A stretch of 18,164 nucleotides of DNA from Acidobacteriota bacterium (GTDB lineage: Bacteria > Acidobacteriota > Terriglobia > Acidiferrales > UBA7541). The notes beneath the pieces were generated by a model. It made no database searches and had not been told where the DNA came from. It saw only the letters and a list, made by a program, of their open reading frames with translations. A program made the translations under genes and the position numbers. How positions within the stretch are numbered: position 1 is the first letter of the stretch; each line of letters starts with the position of its first letter. Below, piece by piece: positions 1-7,503 of the stretch. The stretch spans positions 1 to 18,164 of the forward strand of contig PLZZ01000099.1 in assembly GCA_003153585.1 (NCBI GenBank), given 5' to 3'.

Positions 1-1700
1 GGATCTTCGAGCCCGTGCGCAACCGCGTTGCGTACCAGGTGAATTAGCGGATCCGAAATGTGCTGGATAATGTTGTTGTCGAGTTCCGTCTCCGCGCCTT
101 CCAGTGAAAGTTCCACTGGCTTTCCGGCTGCCTTGGACGCGTCTCTCACGGTCCGCGACAGCCGTGTATAGAGGTTGCCAATCGGCACCATTCGCGCGGC
201 GGTGATCTCGTCCTGCAAGTGGTGGGCTAGTTTGGTGAACTCGTCGATGTCCGAGTCCACTCTTCCCATGAATCCTTCGAGCTGGGTAAGCACTTCAGTT
301 ACGTCCGCGGATATTTCGGTCAAGGAGCGGGACAATATGTTGAAGTCGTCGTAGCGATCCATCTCCAGGTCGCTAAACTCCAGCAAATCGCTGGACATGA
401 TCGCCGGCATGTTTCCCAAGGTGCCACGGAACGTGTCCATCTGCGGCGCATGGACGCCAAAGTTCCGAGTTCCTCCAATGCGGCTGAATTCATGTTTTTC
501 CTGAAAATCGCCGACTTTTCCCGAAAGCCGTCGCTTCGAAAAATTTAGGATCTCCACCAGTTTTGCGAGTTCGGACAGGCGTCCCAGCATGCGGGTTCGG
601 TTTATGACCAACTCTCCGACCGCGTTCATCATACGGTCAAGGCGCTCGAGCGAAATGCGCACGGACTTCGCCTGGGGCAATACCTGCGCAGCGGCGGAAC
701 TCGGAGCAGCCGCCTGCCCTTCAACTGGCTCCTCCCTTGATTCTGGTGCTGCCGCAACGCCGTGAGTGGTCTCGGCCTTCGCGTCAGGCGCGCCTTCAGG
801 TGCCAGGTCCTCGATTCTCGCGAGAAGCATATCGACCGCAGCGCGCATCTCTGTATCGCTCGACCATTGCCGGTGCAGAAACTTTTTCAGCACATCGACG
901 GACTCGAGGCAAATATCAATGATGCTCGCGTTGGGTTGCAGCGCGCCATCTCGCAACTCGCCGATTAAATCCTCCACTCGATGCGCCACGGCGGAAAGGC
1001 GGTGAAGTCCGACCTGAGCCGCTGAGCCCTTTACCGTGTGCATCGAGCGGAATAACCGGTGAATGTCTTCGGCCTTCGGGTTCGCTTCGAGCGCGAGCAG
1101 ACACTCCGTCACCGCCTGCAAGTGCTCTTCAGCTTCGGGAATGAAAAATTCGAGAACCTCGTCAGGCACTTCCCCGTCGGCCGGCAGCTTGTCGGCATAG
1201 GAAGGCGATGGAAAGACTGCGGGCACGGACTGCCCTTCACCGGGATCACCGCCAACTGTTGCCCCACCGTATTCGTCATCGGAGTATTGCTTGGACTCGG
1301 ACGGTTCGGCGGGAAATGCGAACGAATAGCGCTGCTTGAAGGCGGCGAGATCCTCCATTGTTTCGGCGCCGCTCGAACTGATTTGCAGCAAATCGAATTC
1401 GAGCACCGAAATTGCGTCTGAAATGAATTCAGTGAGAGGCCCATGCATATCCGCGGTTAACGTGGCGTTCATGGCGTAATGGAAAATGTGCGCCATCTTT
1501 GCGGAAACTTCCGAAAATTGAGGAAATCCGTAGCTGGCGGAAGTTCCCGCGAGTGTGTGCGAAGCGATGTAAAGTTTCTCGAGATCTTCAGGCTTAGTTT
1601 GCGGCTCCTGCAGCATACCGGAGTACTCGCGGAGAAACTGGAGGTTCTCGGAAGCCTCTTGGAGGAACAATTCCACCGATTCTTGGTTTGGCACGTTCAC
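1..1700 (-). CDS. cheA: CheA-type histidine kinase, Pil-Chp/ChpA class, 3' end outside window
   Basis: Chemosensory histidine kinase; the first 566 residues are visible and the rest lies beyond position 1. Two Hpt phosphotransfer domains are seen: the first has His48 in HTLAGTS (the usual Lys of H-x-x-K-G is Ala), the second has His221 in the canonical MHTVKGSA. A Pro/Ala-rich linker follows, then the dimerisation helix (SVRISLERLDRMMNAVGELV, from about residue 344), a ChpA/PixL-like stretch containing LNFSKRRL, and the start of the HATPase domain with the N-box IHLVRNAVAHGLED at the window edge. The start is GTG, with GGAGG 7 bases upstream, and it overlaps the CheR stop as GTGA, so translation is probably coupled. 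P. aeruginosa ChpA has many more Hpt domains; this is a short version. ATP-binding G boxes, the CheW-like domain and any C-terminal receiver cannot be judged here. Family certain; Pil-Chp class inferred from gene order and the double Hpt. Confidence 0.93.
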   Translation of the reverse strand, partial: MNVPNQESVELFLQEASENLQFLREYSGMLQEPQTKPEDLEKLYIASHTLAGTSASYGFPQFSEVSAKMAHIFHYAMNATLTADMHGPLTEFISDAISVLEFDLLQISSSGAETMEDLAAFKQRYSFAFPAEPSESKQYSDDEYGGATVGGDPGEGQSVPAVFPSPSYADKLPADGEVPDEVLEFFIPEAEEHLQAVTECLLALEANPKAEDIHRLFRSMHTVKGSAAQVGLHRLSAVAHRVEDLIGELRDGALQPNASIIDICLESVDVLKKFLHRQWSSDTEMRAAVDMLLARIEDLAPEGAPDAKAETTHGVAAAPESREEPVEGQAAAPSSAAAQVLPQAKSVRISLERLDRMMNAVGELVINRTRMLGRLSELAKLVEILNFSKRRLSGKVGDFQEKHEFSRIGGTRNFGVHAPQMDTFRGTLGNMPAIMSSDLLEFSDLEMDRYDDFNILSRSLTEISADVTEVLTQLEGFMGRVDSDIDEFTKLAHHLQDEITAARMVPIGNLYTRLSRTVRDASKAAGKPVELSLEGAETELDNNIIQHISDPLIHLVRNAVAHGLED

Positions 1701-2578
1701 GGCCGTTCCTCCGCGAAGGCCAGCGTCCGTGGCGCCTCAGCAGATACGGGCTTGCGATAAATCAAGCAATCACCAAGCCTGATGGATTCCAAATTCAGCG
1801 AAACATTCGAAAGCGTTTCCGAGTGGCCCAGCAGAAAATATCCGCCGGGCTCCAGCGCGTCATAAAAGCGGCGCAGGATCGCGAGCCGCCTTTGTTCCGA
1901 AAAGTACATCAGTACGTTCATGCAAAAAATGCAGTCGAACTTGCCGAAGTACAGCGGCTCGACCAGATTCATCTGCACGAACGAGATCATCTTTCGAATT
2001 CGCGGTCTCACTTGATATCCATGTTTCGTTGCCGAAAAATGCGCTTCCAGCTGTGCCGGCGAAACATCCTGCAAGCTGCGCTTGGCGTAGATTCCGCGTT
2101 CGGCCTGGGACAACGCACGGCGGCTGATATCGGTGGCCAGGATTTCAATCTGCCACGCCTCCGCAAATTGCAGCGTGTCGCTCAGCGTCATTGCTATCGA
2201 ACAGGGTTCTTCACCCGTCGAACATCCCGCGCTCCATATGCGAAGCGCCCGCGGGTCCTGCCAGAATTTCCGCTCCTGCACCTCGGGCAGAATCTTTTTC
2301 CTCAGCGCTTCAAACACCGCCGGATAGCGAAAGAATGAAGTCTCCTGCGTCAGCAACTGTTCCAGCAGCGCTTCGTATTCAACGACGGATCCGCGTACGA
2401 TCTGCAGCAGCTCTGTTCCGCTCTCAATATGTTTCTCGCCGAGATATTCGCGCAGCCGAGATGAAAAGAAGCGCTCGCGAGAGGAATCGAGCAAAATCGC
2501 GGAACGCTGCTCAACCAATGTGCGAATCTCGCCGAGTTCCGTCTCGGTAAGCTGCGCGGTAGTGAGATGTTGTTTCAT
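1697..2578 (-). CDS. cheR: CheR/PilK-type MCP methyltransferase
   Basis: SAM-dependent methyltransferase expected to methylate glutamates on the neighbouring receptor. Visible motifs in order: the N-terminal CheR helices, QETSFFR (family NETxFFR), the SAM-binding loop RIWSAGCSTGEEPCS, ATDIS, then FCMNVLMYF and GGYFLLGHSETL near the C-terminus. The family form FCRNVLIYF has Arg where this protein has Met220. I chose the ATG at 2578 (293 residues); a GTG three codons upstream at 2587 is equally possible, and neither has a clear Shine-Dalgarno sequence. It lies about 50 bases after the MCP stop and overlaps cheA by 4 bases. The position between MCP and CheA matches pilK in Pil-Chp operons. Family call firm; start uncertain. 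Confidence 0.92.
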   Translation of the reverse strand: MKQHLTTAQLTETELGEIRTLVEQRSAILLDSSRERFFSSRLREYLGEKHIESGTELLQIVRGSVVEYEALLEQLLTQETSFFRYPAVFEALRKKILPEVQERKFWQDPRALRIWSAGCSTGEEPCSIAMTLSDTLQFAEAWQIEILATDISRRALSQAERGIYAKRSLQDVSPAQLEAHFSATKHGYQVRPRIRKMISFVQMNLVEPLYFGKFDCIFCMNVLMYFSEQRRLAILRRFYDALEPGGYFLLGHSETLSNVSLNLESIRLGDCLIYRKPVSAEAPRTLAFAEERP

Positions 2579-2629
2579 GTTCGGCACGCATCAGCGGCCG
2601 GCTTTTTCGCCGACCACTCCGGCACACCG

Positions 2630-4072
2630 TTAACGATGCGCCCCCACTGGAGCCGCCGGCCGCGTTTCCTCGGATGCAGCCGTTTCCGGTCGGCCGGACT
2701 GCGAACGAAATTGCGCGAGCGCTTCGTTGAGCTGCTCGGAGAGCTTCACCATGTTGCCTACGGTCGAAGCCGTCTGCCGCGCACCCTGCGTGGTCTGGCG
2801 CGTGATGCCGGAAATGATCTGCATGGCATTTGCCACGCCTTCTGTTCCGCGTACCTGCTGCTTCGACGCGAGCGAAATTTCCTGCACCAGCTCGGCGGAT
2901 TGGCGTACAACGCTTGAAATGGCTTCCAGCGCTTTTCCGGCTTGGTCCGCCAGTCCCGCTCCCACCTCCACCTCGCGGGTACCTTCTTCCATTACTACGA
3001 CGGCTTCGTTTGTCTCGGCCTGAATGGCTTTAATGAGTGCGGCGATGTCCTTGGTGGCGCTGCGGGAGTGTTCGGCGAGTTTGCGCACTTCGTCCGCGAC
3101 GACCGCGAAACCTCGGCCTGCTTCTCCGGCGCGCGCCGCCTCGATGGCAGCATTGAGCGCCAGCAAATTCGTTTGTTCGGTGATGTCGTTAATCACGTTG
3201 ATGATTTCCGAAATTTCTAGTGAACGATCACCCAGGGATTTGATTTTCTTGGCGGTCGCTTGCACCGAAGCGCGAATCCGCTGCATACCATCCAGCGTAT
3301 CGCGCACCGCGCGGTTGCCTTGTTCCGCGGCATCCAGCGCGCGACGAGCGGCTTCCGCGCTGGCTTCCGCGTTGTTCGACACTTGCTTCATCGAAACCGT
3401 CAATTCCTCCACGGCCGATGACGTGTTGGTGATTTCCTGGTCTTGTTGCGTAGCGCCTGCCGTCATGTCGTCTGCGGCTTCCAGAATCTGATTCGCGCTG
3501 GTGCTGACGTCGACCGCAGCCTTGCGCACGCGTTCGAGAACCTTGGTGAAGTTGTCGAGCATGAAGTTCACGGAGTCCACGACGTTGCCCAGAGCGTCGT
3601 TGCTCACCTTGCCGCGGATATTCAAATCGCCTCGCGCCACTTGGCTGATGGTGTTCAGCAAATCCGTGATGCTGCGCTGAAGCGAATCCTGCGCTTGTTG
3701 ATTCGTTACCGCATGGGCCACTTTCGCGGCGCTGCGATTGAAATTCTCCGCGATAAATCCGAACTCGTCACTGGTTCCGATTTCCACGCGCGCGCGTACG
3801 TCGCCGGCCACCAGCCGTTCGGAAAACGTGGCAATCTCCTGTACCGGGGTCAGCACACGCTTGCCCAGCACATAGATGAGCGAGACGGCGGCGAGAATCA
3901 CCAGCGCGGCCGCCGCGACCAGCGCGCCATTCGCGCCACCGGGGAACGATGTGGCATCGGCGCCTACCGCTGCGTGTGCGCCAGCGTAATACGCTAGCCC
4001 CAGCACGCCAAAAAGTGCGGCGCCGATCCAGAGGACCAGCAACCAAATTGTCGAACTCAAACGAGCTTTCAT
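2630..4072 (-). CDS. Methyl-accepting chemotaxis protein, PilJ-like, double HAMP, almost no periplasmic part
   Basis: Inner-membrane chemoreceptor of 480 residues. TM1 spans about residues 8-32 and TM2 about 50-72, separated by only about 17 residues, so there is no folded periplasmic sensor. After TM2 come a HAMP domain ([20 protein letters not shown], with DEFG) and a second HAMP-like segment ([17 protein letters not shown]). The cytoplasmic signalling coiled coil contains the hairpin tip core [20 protein letters not shown] followed by [15 protein letters not shown]. No C-terminal CheR-tethering pentapeptide is seen (it ends APVGAHR). I chose ATG 4072 because GGAGG sits 5 bases before it; an in-frame TTG four codons upstream overlaps that Shine-Dalgarno sequence. 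The 113 bases before it (4073-4185) show no convincing promoter. It sits between CheW and CheR, as pilJ does. It may sense membrane state or a partner protein rather than a periplasmic ligand (inference). Confidence 0.93.
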   Translation of the reverse strand: MKARLSSTIWLLVLWIGAALFGVLGLAYYAGAHAAVGADATSFPGGANGALVAAAALVILAAVSLIYVLGKRVLTPVQEIATFSERLVAGDVRARVEIGTSDEFGFIAENFNRSAAKVAHAVTNQQAQDSLQRSITDLLNTISQVARGDLNIRGKVSNDALGNVVDSVNFMLDNFTKVLERVRKAAVDVSTSANQILEAADDMTAGATQQDQEITNTSSAVEELTVSMKQVSNNAEASAEAARRALDAAEQGNRAVRDTLDGMQRIRASVQATAKKIKSLGDRSLEISEIINVINDITEQTNLLALNAAIEAARAGEAGRGFAVVADEVRKLAEHSRSATKDIAALIKAIQAETNEAVVVMEEGTREVEVGAGLADQAGKALEAISSVVRQSAELVQEISLASKQQVRGTEGVANAMQIISGITRQTTQGARQTASTVGNMVKLSEQLNEALAQFRSQSGRPETAASEETRPAAPVGAHR

Positions 4073-4185
4073 GACTTCCTCCAAAGAACTTGTTTACCGC
4101 GCGACCCCCACTGCGAATCCTGAACCTTGAACGGCCGGAGAACTGGCCTCATTTGTGCTCAGCTAAAACTCCGCGACGCAATTCT

Positions 4186-4716
4186 TCAAATTACCGGAAC
4201 CGGAAAAACATCAGTCAGCCGCCGGAGATCCACCACCAGCGCAAGCCGGTCGTCATGCCGCAGCATTCCGCGGCAATGCGGCACTTCGGCGGGCGCTTGA
4301 TCGAGCATCGATTCTTCGGTGGCGGAATACGTGCCGATCACTTCATCTGCGGCAATGCCCAGCCGCAAATCCCCGCGCTGCGAGTCGCTCTTCAATGCCG
4401 CAACCACTACGTGTTTTGGCAGTAGACCGGGGCGCCGGCCTTCTGTGAACGCAATGTCCACCAGCGGAACGATTGTTCCGCGCAAATTGAAGACACCCAT
4501 CAGAAACGCGGGCGCCAGCGGCACTCGGGTCACGATTGGCCAATCCACCACTTCCTCCACTTCCAGGACAGAAAAACAAAAGCGCTCGCGGCCGGCGCGA
4601 AAAACGCAGTATTGCCGTTCTGGCAGCCGCTCTTCAGCCAGCGACTCGCTCTCGAGAAACTCGCCCCCGGCGAGTTCCGCGTGCGACAGCACCAAGTTTT
4701 CGCGCTCGTTCGGCAT
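4186..4716 (-). CDS. cheW: CheW/PilI-type coupling protein
   Basis: Adaptor that would link the MCP (2630-4072) to the CheA kinase (1-1700) in the chemosensory array. It has 176 residues: an acidic N-terminal extension of about 35 residues, then a CheW fold recognisable from YCVFRAGRERFCFSVLEVEE, FLMGVFNLRGTIVPLVDI and the terminal LALVVDLRRLTDVF. The NLRG segment is the family's most conserved motif. The ATG at 4716 shares its A with the TGA of the CheY gene (TGATG), and AGAGG lies 8 bases upstream; the TTG one codon earlier is less likely. The position after CheY and before the MCP matches pilI/pixI. Confidence 0.92.
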   Translation of the reverse strand: MPNERENLVLSHAELAGGEFLESESLAEERLPERQYCVFRAGRERFCFSVLEVEEVVDWPIVTRVPLAPAFLMGVFNLRGTIVPLVDIAFTEGRRPGLLPKHVVVAALKSDSQRGDLRLGIAADEVIGTYSATEESMLDQAPAEVPHCRGMLRHDDRLALVVDLRRLTDVFPVPVI

Positions 4717-5078
4717 CAAGCAAACCTCTTTACCGCGCTCAGCAATTCATCCGGTGTGAAGGGTTTGGCCACGTAGCCATTCGCGCCTTGCTGTTCGCCC
4801 CAGTAGCGATCGCTGGGCGCTGTCTTGGAAGTCACTAAGATCACTGGAATCTGCGAATACGATTCGTGGTTCTTCAAATCGCGACAAGCCTGAAATCCGT
4901 TCCGCTGCGGCATCACCACGTCCAGCAGAATCACGTTCGGCCGCTCTTCCTCTATCGCTTCCTCAATCTTTGTCGGATCAGAGATGCCTACGGAATAAAA
5001 GCCCCCCTCCTGCAACATGTTTTGCATCAGCCGGATTTCGGCCAGCGAATCATCCACAACTAGAATTTTCTTCAACAT
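4716..5078 (-). CDS. CheY-like single-domain response regulator, PilG/PilH type
   Basis: A 120-residue receiver with no output domain, the likely phosphorylation target of the CheA at 1-1700. All active-site residues are present: Asp9/Asp10, phospho-acceptor Asp53 (VILLDVVMP), Thr83 (ILVTSK) and Lys105 (VAKPF). The segment DRYWGEQQGANGYVAKPF resembles PilH/PixH more than flagellar CheY, as I recall those families. The start at 5078 has a well-spaced GGAGG at 5086-5090, with a second GGAGG nearer. First gene of the Pil-Chp-like operon, directly downstream of a -24/-12 promoter at 5113-5130; it overlaps cheW by one base. Output is probably twitching motility or another pilus function (inference from class; no pilus gene is in the window). 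Confidence 0.93.
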   Translation of the reverse strand: MLKKILVVDDSLAEIRLMQNMLQEGGFYSVGISDPTKIEEAIEEERPNVILLDVVMPQRNGFQACRDLKNHESYSQIPVILVTSKTAPSDRYWGEQQGANGYVAKPFTPDELLSAVKRFA

Positions 5079-5112
5079 ACCTCCGCCTCCAGATTGGAGT
5101 CCCGAGAAGGAA

Positions 5113-5130
5113 TTGCAACTCGGTAGCCAC
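5113..5130 (-). promoter_or_regulatory. Sigma54 (-24/-12) promoter of the Pil-Chp-like operon
   Basis: On the minus strand the sequence reads GTGGCTACCGAGTTGCAA: TGGC, seven bases, TTGC, giving the diagnostic GG-N10-GC spacing and matching the consensus TGGCAC(G)-N4-TTGC at both cores. The predicted transcription start is near 5101-5104, about 25 bases before the ATG at 5078, leaving room for the Shine-Dalgarno sequence. It lies in the 131-base gap (5079-5209) between the pseudo-kinase gene and the CheY gene. Confidence 0.75.
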
Positions 5131-5144
5131 CACGCGCGACAAAT

Positions 5145-5157
5145 TCTCGTCCTGCGA
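5145..5157 (-). promoter_or_regulatory. TCGCA-N4-GAGA element upstream of the Pil-Chp-like operon
   Basis: The minus strand reads TCGCAGGACGAGA. This matches the core of the 17-base elements at 8062-8078 and 12047-12063 (TCGCA-N4-GAGA) but is diverged outside the core. It lies only about 15 bases upstream of the -24 box, closer than a usual enhancer site, so this is the weakest of the three copies. Confidence 0.4.
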
Positions 5158-5209
5158 ACATCTCGACATCCCCATGTATCGACTACCTTTACGAACCGCT
5201 TTTTCGTTC

Positions 5210-5917
5210 TTACGACCCGGATACCAGATGATGAGAACCTTCGGGCGTATCACCTTGAGACTCTTTCTCACCGGCTCGCATCTCGGCGGCGAGCGATGAG
5301 AATCGCTGCATGATTTCGTGCAGCCGCAGAGCCATAGTGTGAACCGTTCGAATTTGATCGCGACATTCAGCAGTCACTTGTTCCGGTTCCAGCAGCAACA
5401 AATCCGCGTTCCCCAATATGGAGGTCAGCGCGTTGTTCACGCTGGGACGCATTTCGAGCATGTATCGGCCAAGGGTCGCGTGCCCCTGGCTCTCAATCGC
5501 GAGGCGTTCGGCACGCTGAGCCCTGGCAACGGCCTGCACTCGCCGCAGCGCCTCACTGGCCACAAGAATTAATGTTGAAGTCCAGCCATCCTGACGCGGC
5601 ACAACCTGCAAGTGCGGATGTTCGGATTGCAGGAACGAAATTTCTTTCTCATCGTCCGAAACACAAACGGTTGTAATGTTTGGATAAGCGCGCAAGGCAG
5701 AGAGGATTGCGGAAGTCTTGCGCTCACGTACGGGTCCCAGAATTACCAGGTCGTAGCTCGCGGCGCTCGAACCATGCCAGACGTCGCTGGTGACCAGCGC
5801 GATTTCCGGAACGTGCCGCTCCGCGTGCCAGCGCGCCGCAACCGATCGAGCAAATTCCGTGTCGTCCGAGACAATCAGGACGCTGGCCTGACTCAAGTGG
5901 TCCCCCGTTCGCTTCAA
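5210..5917 (-). CDS. Pseudo-receiver plus pseudo-DHp protein (phospho-residues missing)
   Basis: A 235-residue protein. Residues 10-125 resemble a receiver: VLIVSDDTE keeps the acidic pair, but the phospho-acceptor position reads DLVILGPV, with Gly61 where Asp is expected, and no clear K-P motif follows. Residues 146-210 resemble a histidine-kinase dimerisation helix: GRYMLEMRPSVNNALTSILG aligns with the H-box pattern GRLAAGVAHEINNPLTAILG, with Pro158 replacing the phospho-His. No HATPase domain follows. It therefore looks like a non-phosphorylatable dimeric scaffold or anti-kinase (inference). It begins 2 bases after the stop of the 527-residue protein. The start is a TTG at 5917; another TTG seven codons in, after GGGGGA, is possible. 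A weak 5-base hairpin (5191-5207) follows the stop. Family assignment rests on motif alignment by eye. Confidence 0.72.
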   Translation of the reverse strand: MKRTGDHLSQASVLIVSDDTEFARSVAARWHAERHVPEIALVTSDVWHGSSAASYDLVILGPVRERKTSAILSALRAYPNITTVCVSDDEKEISFLQSEHPHLQVVPRQDGWTSTLILVASEALRRVQAVARAQRAERLAIESQGHATLGRYMLEMRPSVNNALTSILGNADLLLLEPEQVTAECRDQIRTVHTMALRLHEIMQRFSSLAAEMRAGEKESQGDTPEGSHHLVSGS

Positions 5918-5919
5918 TC

Positions 5920-7503
5920 TTAAGGCTGAAGTTTTTCCGCTTCCTCAATGGTGGAAAGCAGACGCTTCGTGCTGATCCCTAAATTCACCGCGGCTTCCGT
6001 ATTCTTTGCGCGCTTCGCCTGTTCCACGCGGCCCTGAAAGTAGGAAACTTCCGTCCGGGCCAGTACAAGCGCGGATGCAAGTTGACTCAAGTCGCCGGAA
6101 CGTTTTCGCTGGTCCATCGCGAGGCCTAGCAATGCCCGTGCCACCACGGCTCGCCGAAGGTCTTCCGCTTCCTGCCCGCCGTCCGCCACGAAAGCGCCTA
6201 CCTCCCATGACGACAGCAAAACCTTGGTGTCCTGCAGCACGACCGTGGACATGGAGCGCCCACGCGAAGGAGGAGCAGCAATCAGTTGTTCCCAGATTCC
6301 CTCGAGGCACTTTTCCATTTCCGCGGTACTCGTCGCCGCCGCCGGGCCATCGTTAGCAGAGTTCGCAGGCTGGCTCACCGCTGGAGGAATGCTTGGCGGC
6401 CTTGGAGCCGGCACATTCGCATCTTTCCCGGCTTCCGTGTTTTTGGGCGCTGGGGCATTGGACGGCGAAACTTGTACTGCTGCCGGAGCAGGCGTGGCCA
6501 AGACTGCCGGCCGTTTTTCTCCGTCATCCGGGGAAGCGACCGCACTCCGCACAACCTCTTCGGAAATCGTTGCGGAAGACTTGCTGGCATTCGGTGACCC
6601 AAGCGCCTCTTCGAGATCGGCGCGCAGCGCGAGCAATTGCTCGAAAGCCCGCCTTACCGAACTCGCCGTATAGTCTTTATGGAAGGGCTGGCGCCAGTTT
6701 TCGCAGTAATAGCGAAGCTGAATGGTCGTTTCAGCGGCAGAAAATCCCGCGCGCCTGCAGTCCACGGTTTTCACGCCGCTGGAATCGAGAGCTTCCACGG
6801 CTTGTTGCACGGCGCTCAAGTCCGCGTGGAGCAAACGAATGAACGCCCGCCGAAGCAGAAAATTGAAGCGGCAAAACGCAATCAGGGCTGCCGGATCGTA
6901 GAACAAGGGACCGGCGGATTCCTTCAGCAATCGCCCTTGTTCCAGCAGGCCATGCTCCATCATGTCGCGCAAGCTCTGGCACTGCGCGATTTTTCCAAGG
7001 ATCTGGTCCAGCGGGGCGCACCATTCCAGGGACGCGACATCCGCCTCGCCCAGCACGGGTCGCAGAACCTGCGCGACGTCATCGAGTCCAATATCTTTGC
7101 GATAAAGGTCCTCGGGAGCGCACAACGCGAAGTACTGCACCAGCAGCAAATCGATTTTGTCGCGGTCGGCTGGTGTCTTTTCCTGTTTCTTCAACTGCCG
7201 TTGCAGAAAGGCCCGCAACCCCTCTTCGCTGGCGTTGAGTGTTTCCGGAGGAAGCTGGCGAATTTGAAACGCGCGCAGGTTTTCGTCAATTGTGTCGAAC
7301 CATTTCAGGTCTGCGTCAAATACATCGCGCGTGGGCCGCTGTGGTGGCAACTCGCCCGCAGGATGCGGAAGCGGAGCGAGATTGAACTGCGTCGCCAGCG
7401 CTGCGTACAAGGAGTAAGCAAGACGTGCCTCGCTCCATTGTGTGGCAAAGTCGGAAGGACTTACGACGTTTCCTGAATTTGAAACATTCGTGTTTGTCGT
7501 CAT
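5920..7503 (-). CDS. Unknown 527-residue, mostly helical protein
   Basis: I do not recognise this family. Residues 1 to about 300 look like an all-helical domain rich in Leu, Ala, Glu and Arg. Residues about 300-395 are a low-complexity Pro/Ala/Ser linker (for example APAPAAVQVSPSNAPAPKN). Residues about 400-527 form a second helical domain ending in a probable coiled coil (RVEQAKRAKNTEAAVNLG). No signal peptide, membrane segment or catalytic motif is visible, so it is likely cytosolic. The ATG at 7503 overlaps the stop of the PilZ-like gene (ATGA), so the two are probably translationally coupled; longer in-frame starts reaching 7596 would run into that gene and are unlikely. It is followed by the pseudo-kinase gene. 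Context suggests an accessory or adaptor of surface signalling (inference). Confidence 0.8.
   Translation of the reverse strand: MTTNTNVSNSGNVVSPSDFATQWSEARLAYSLYAALATQFNLAPLPHPAGELPPQRPTRDVFDADLKWFDTIDENLRAFQIRQLPPETLNASEEGLRAFLQRQLKKQEKTPADRDKIDLLLVQYFALCAPEDLYRKDIGLDDVAQVLRPVLGEADVASLEWCAPLDQILGKIAQCQSLRDMMEHGLLEQGRLLKESAGPLFYDPAALIAFCRFNFLLRRAFIRLLHADLSAVQQAVEALDSSGVKTVDCRRAGFSAAETTIQLRYYCENWRQPFHKDYTASSVRRAFEQLLALRADLEEALGSPNASKSSATISEEVVRSAVASPDDGEKRPAVLATPAPAAVQVSPSNAPAPKNTEAGKDANVPAPRPPSIPPAVSQPANSANDGPAAATSTAEMEKCLEGIWEQLIAAPPSRGRSMSTVVLQDTKVLLSSWEVGAFVADGGQEAEDLRRAVVARALLGLAMDQRKRSGDLSQLASALVLARTEVSYFQGRVEQAKRAKNTEAAVNLGISTKRLLSTIEEAEKLQP

Noticed and set aside
5191..5207. Hairpin ACGAA-N7-TTCGT after the pseudo-kinase stop as a terminator
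   Set aside because: The stem is only 5 bases, AT-rich, with no U-tract; it would not separate transcription units reliably.
5256..5270. Inverted repeat TGAGA-N5-TCTCA resembling half of the shared element
   Set aside because: Lies inside the 3' part of the pseudo-kinase coding sequence and lacks the TCGCA part.
6637..7476. Long open frame on the plus strand opposite the 527-residue protein (also 8169-9209 and 3443-3997)
   Set aside because: They are mirror frames of well-supported minus-strand genes in GC-rich DNA, with no recognisable domains and no Shine-Dalgarno support.
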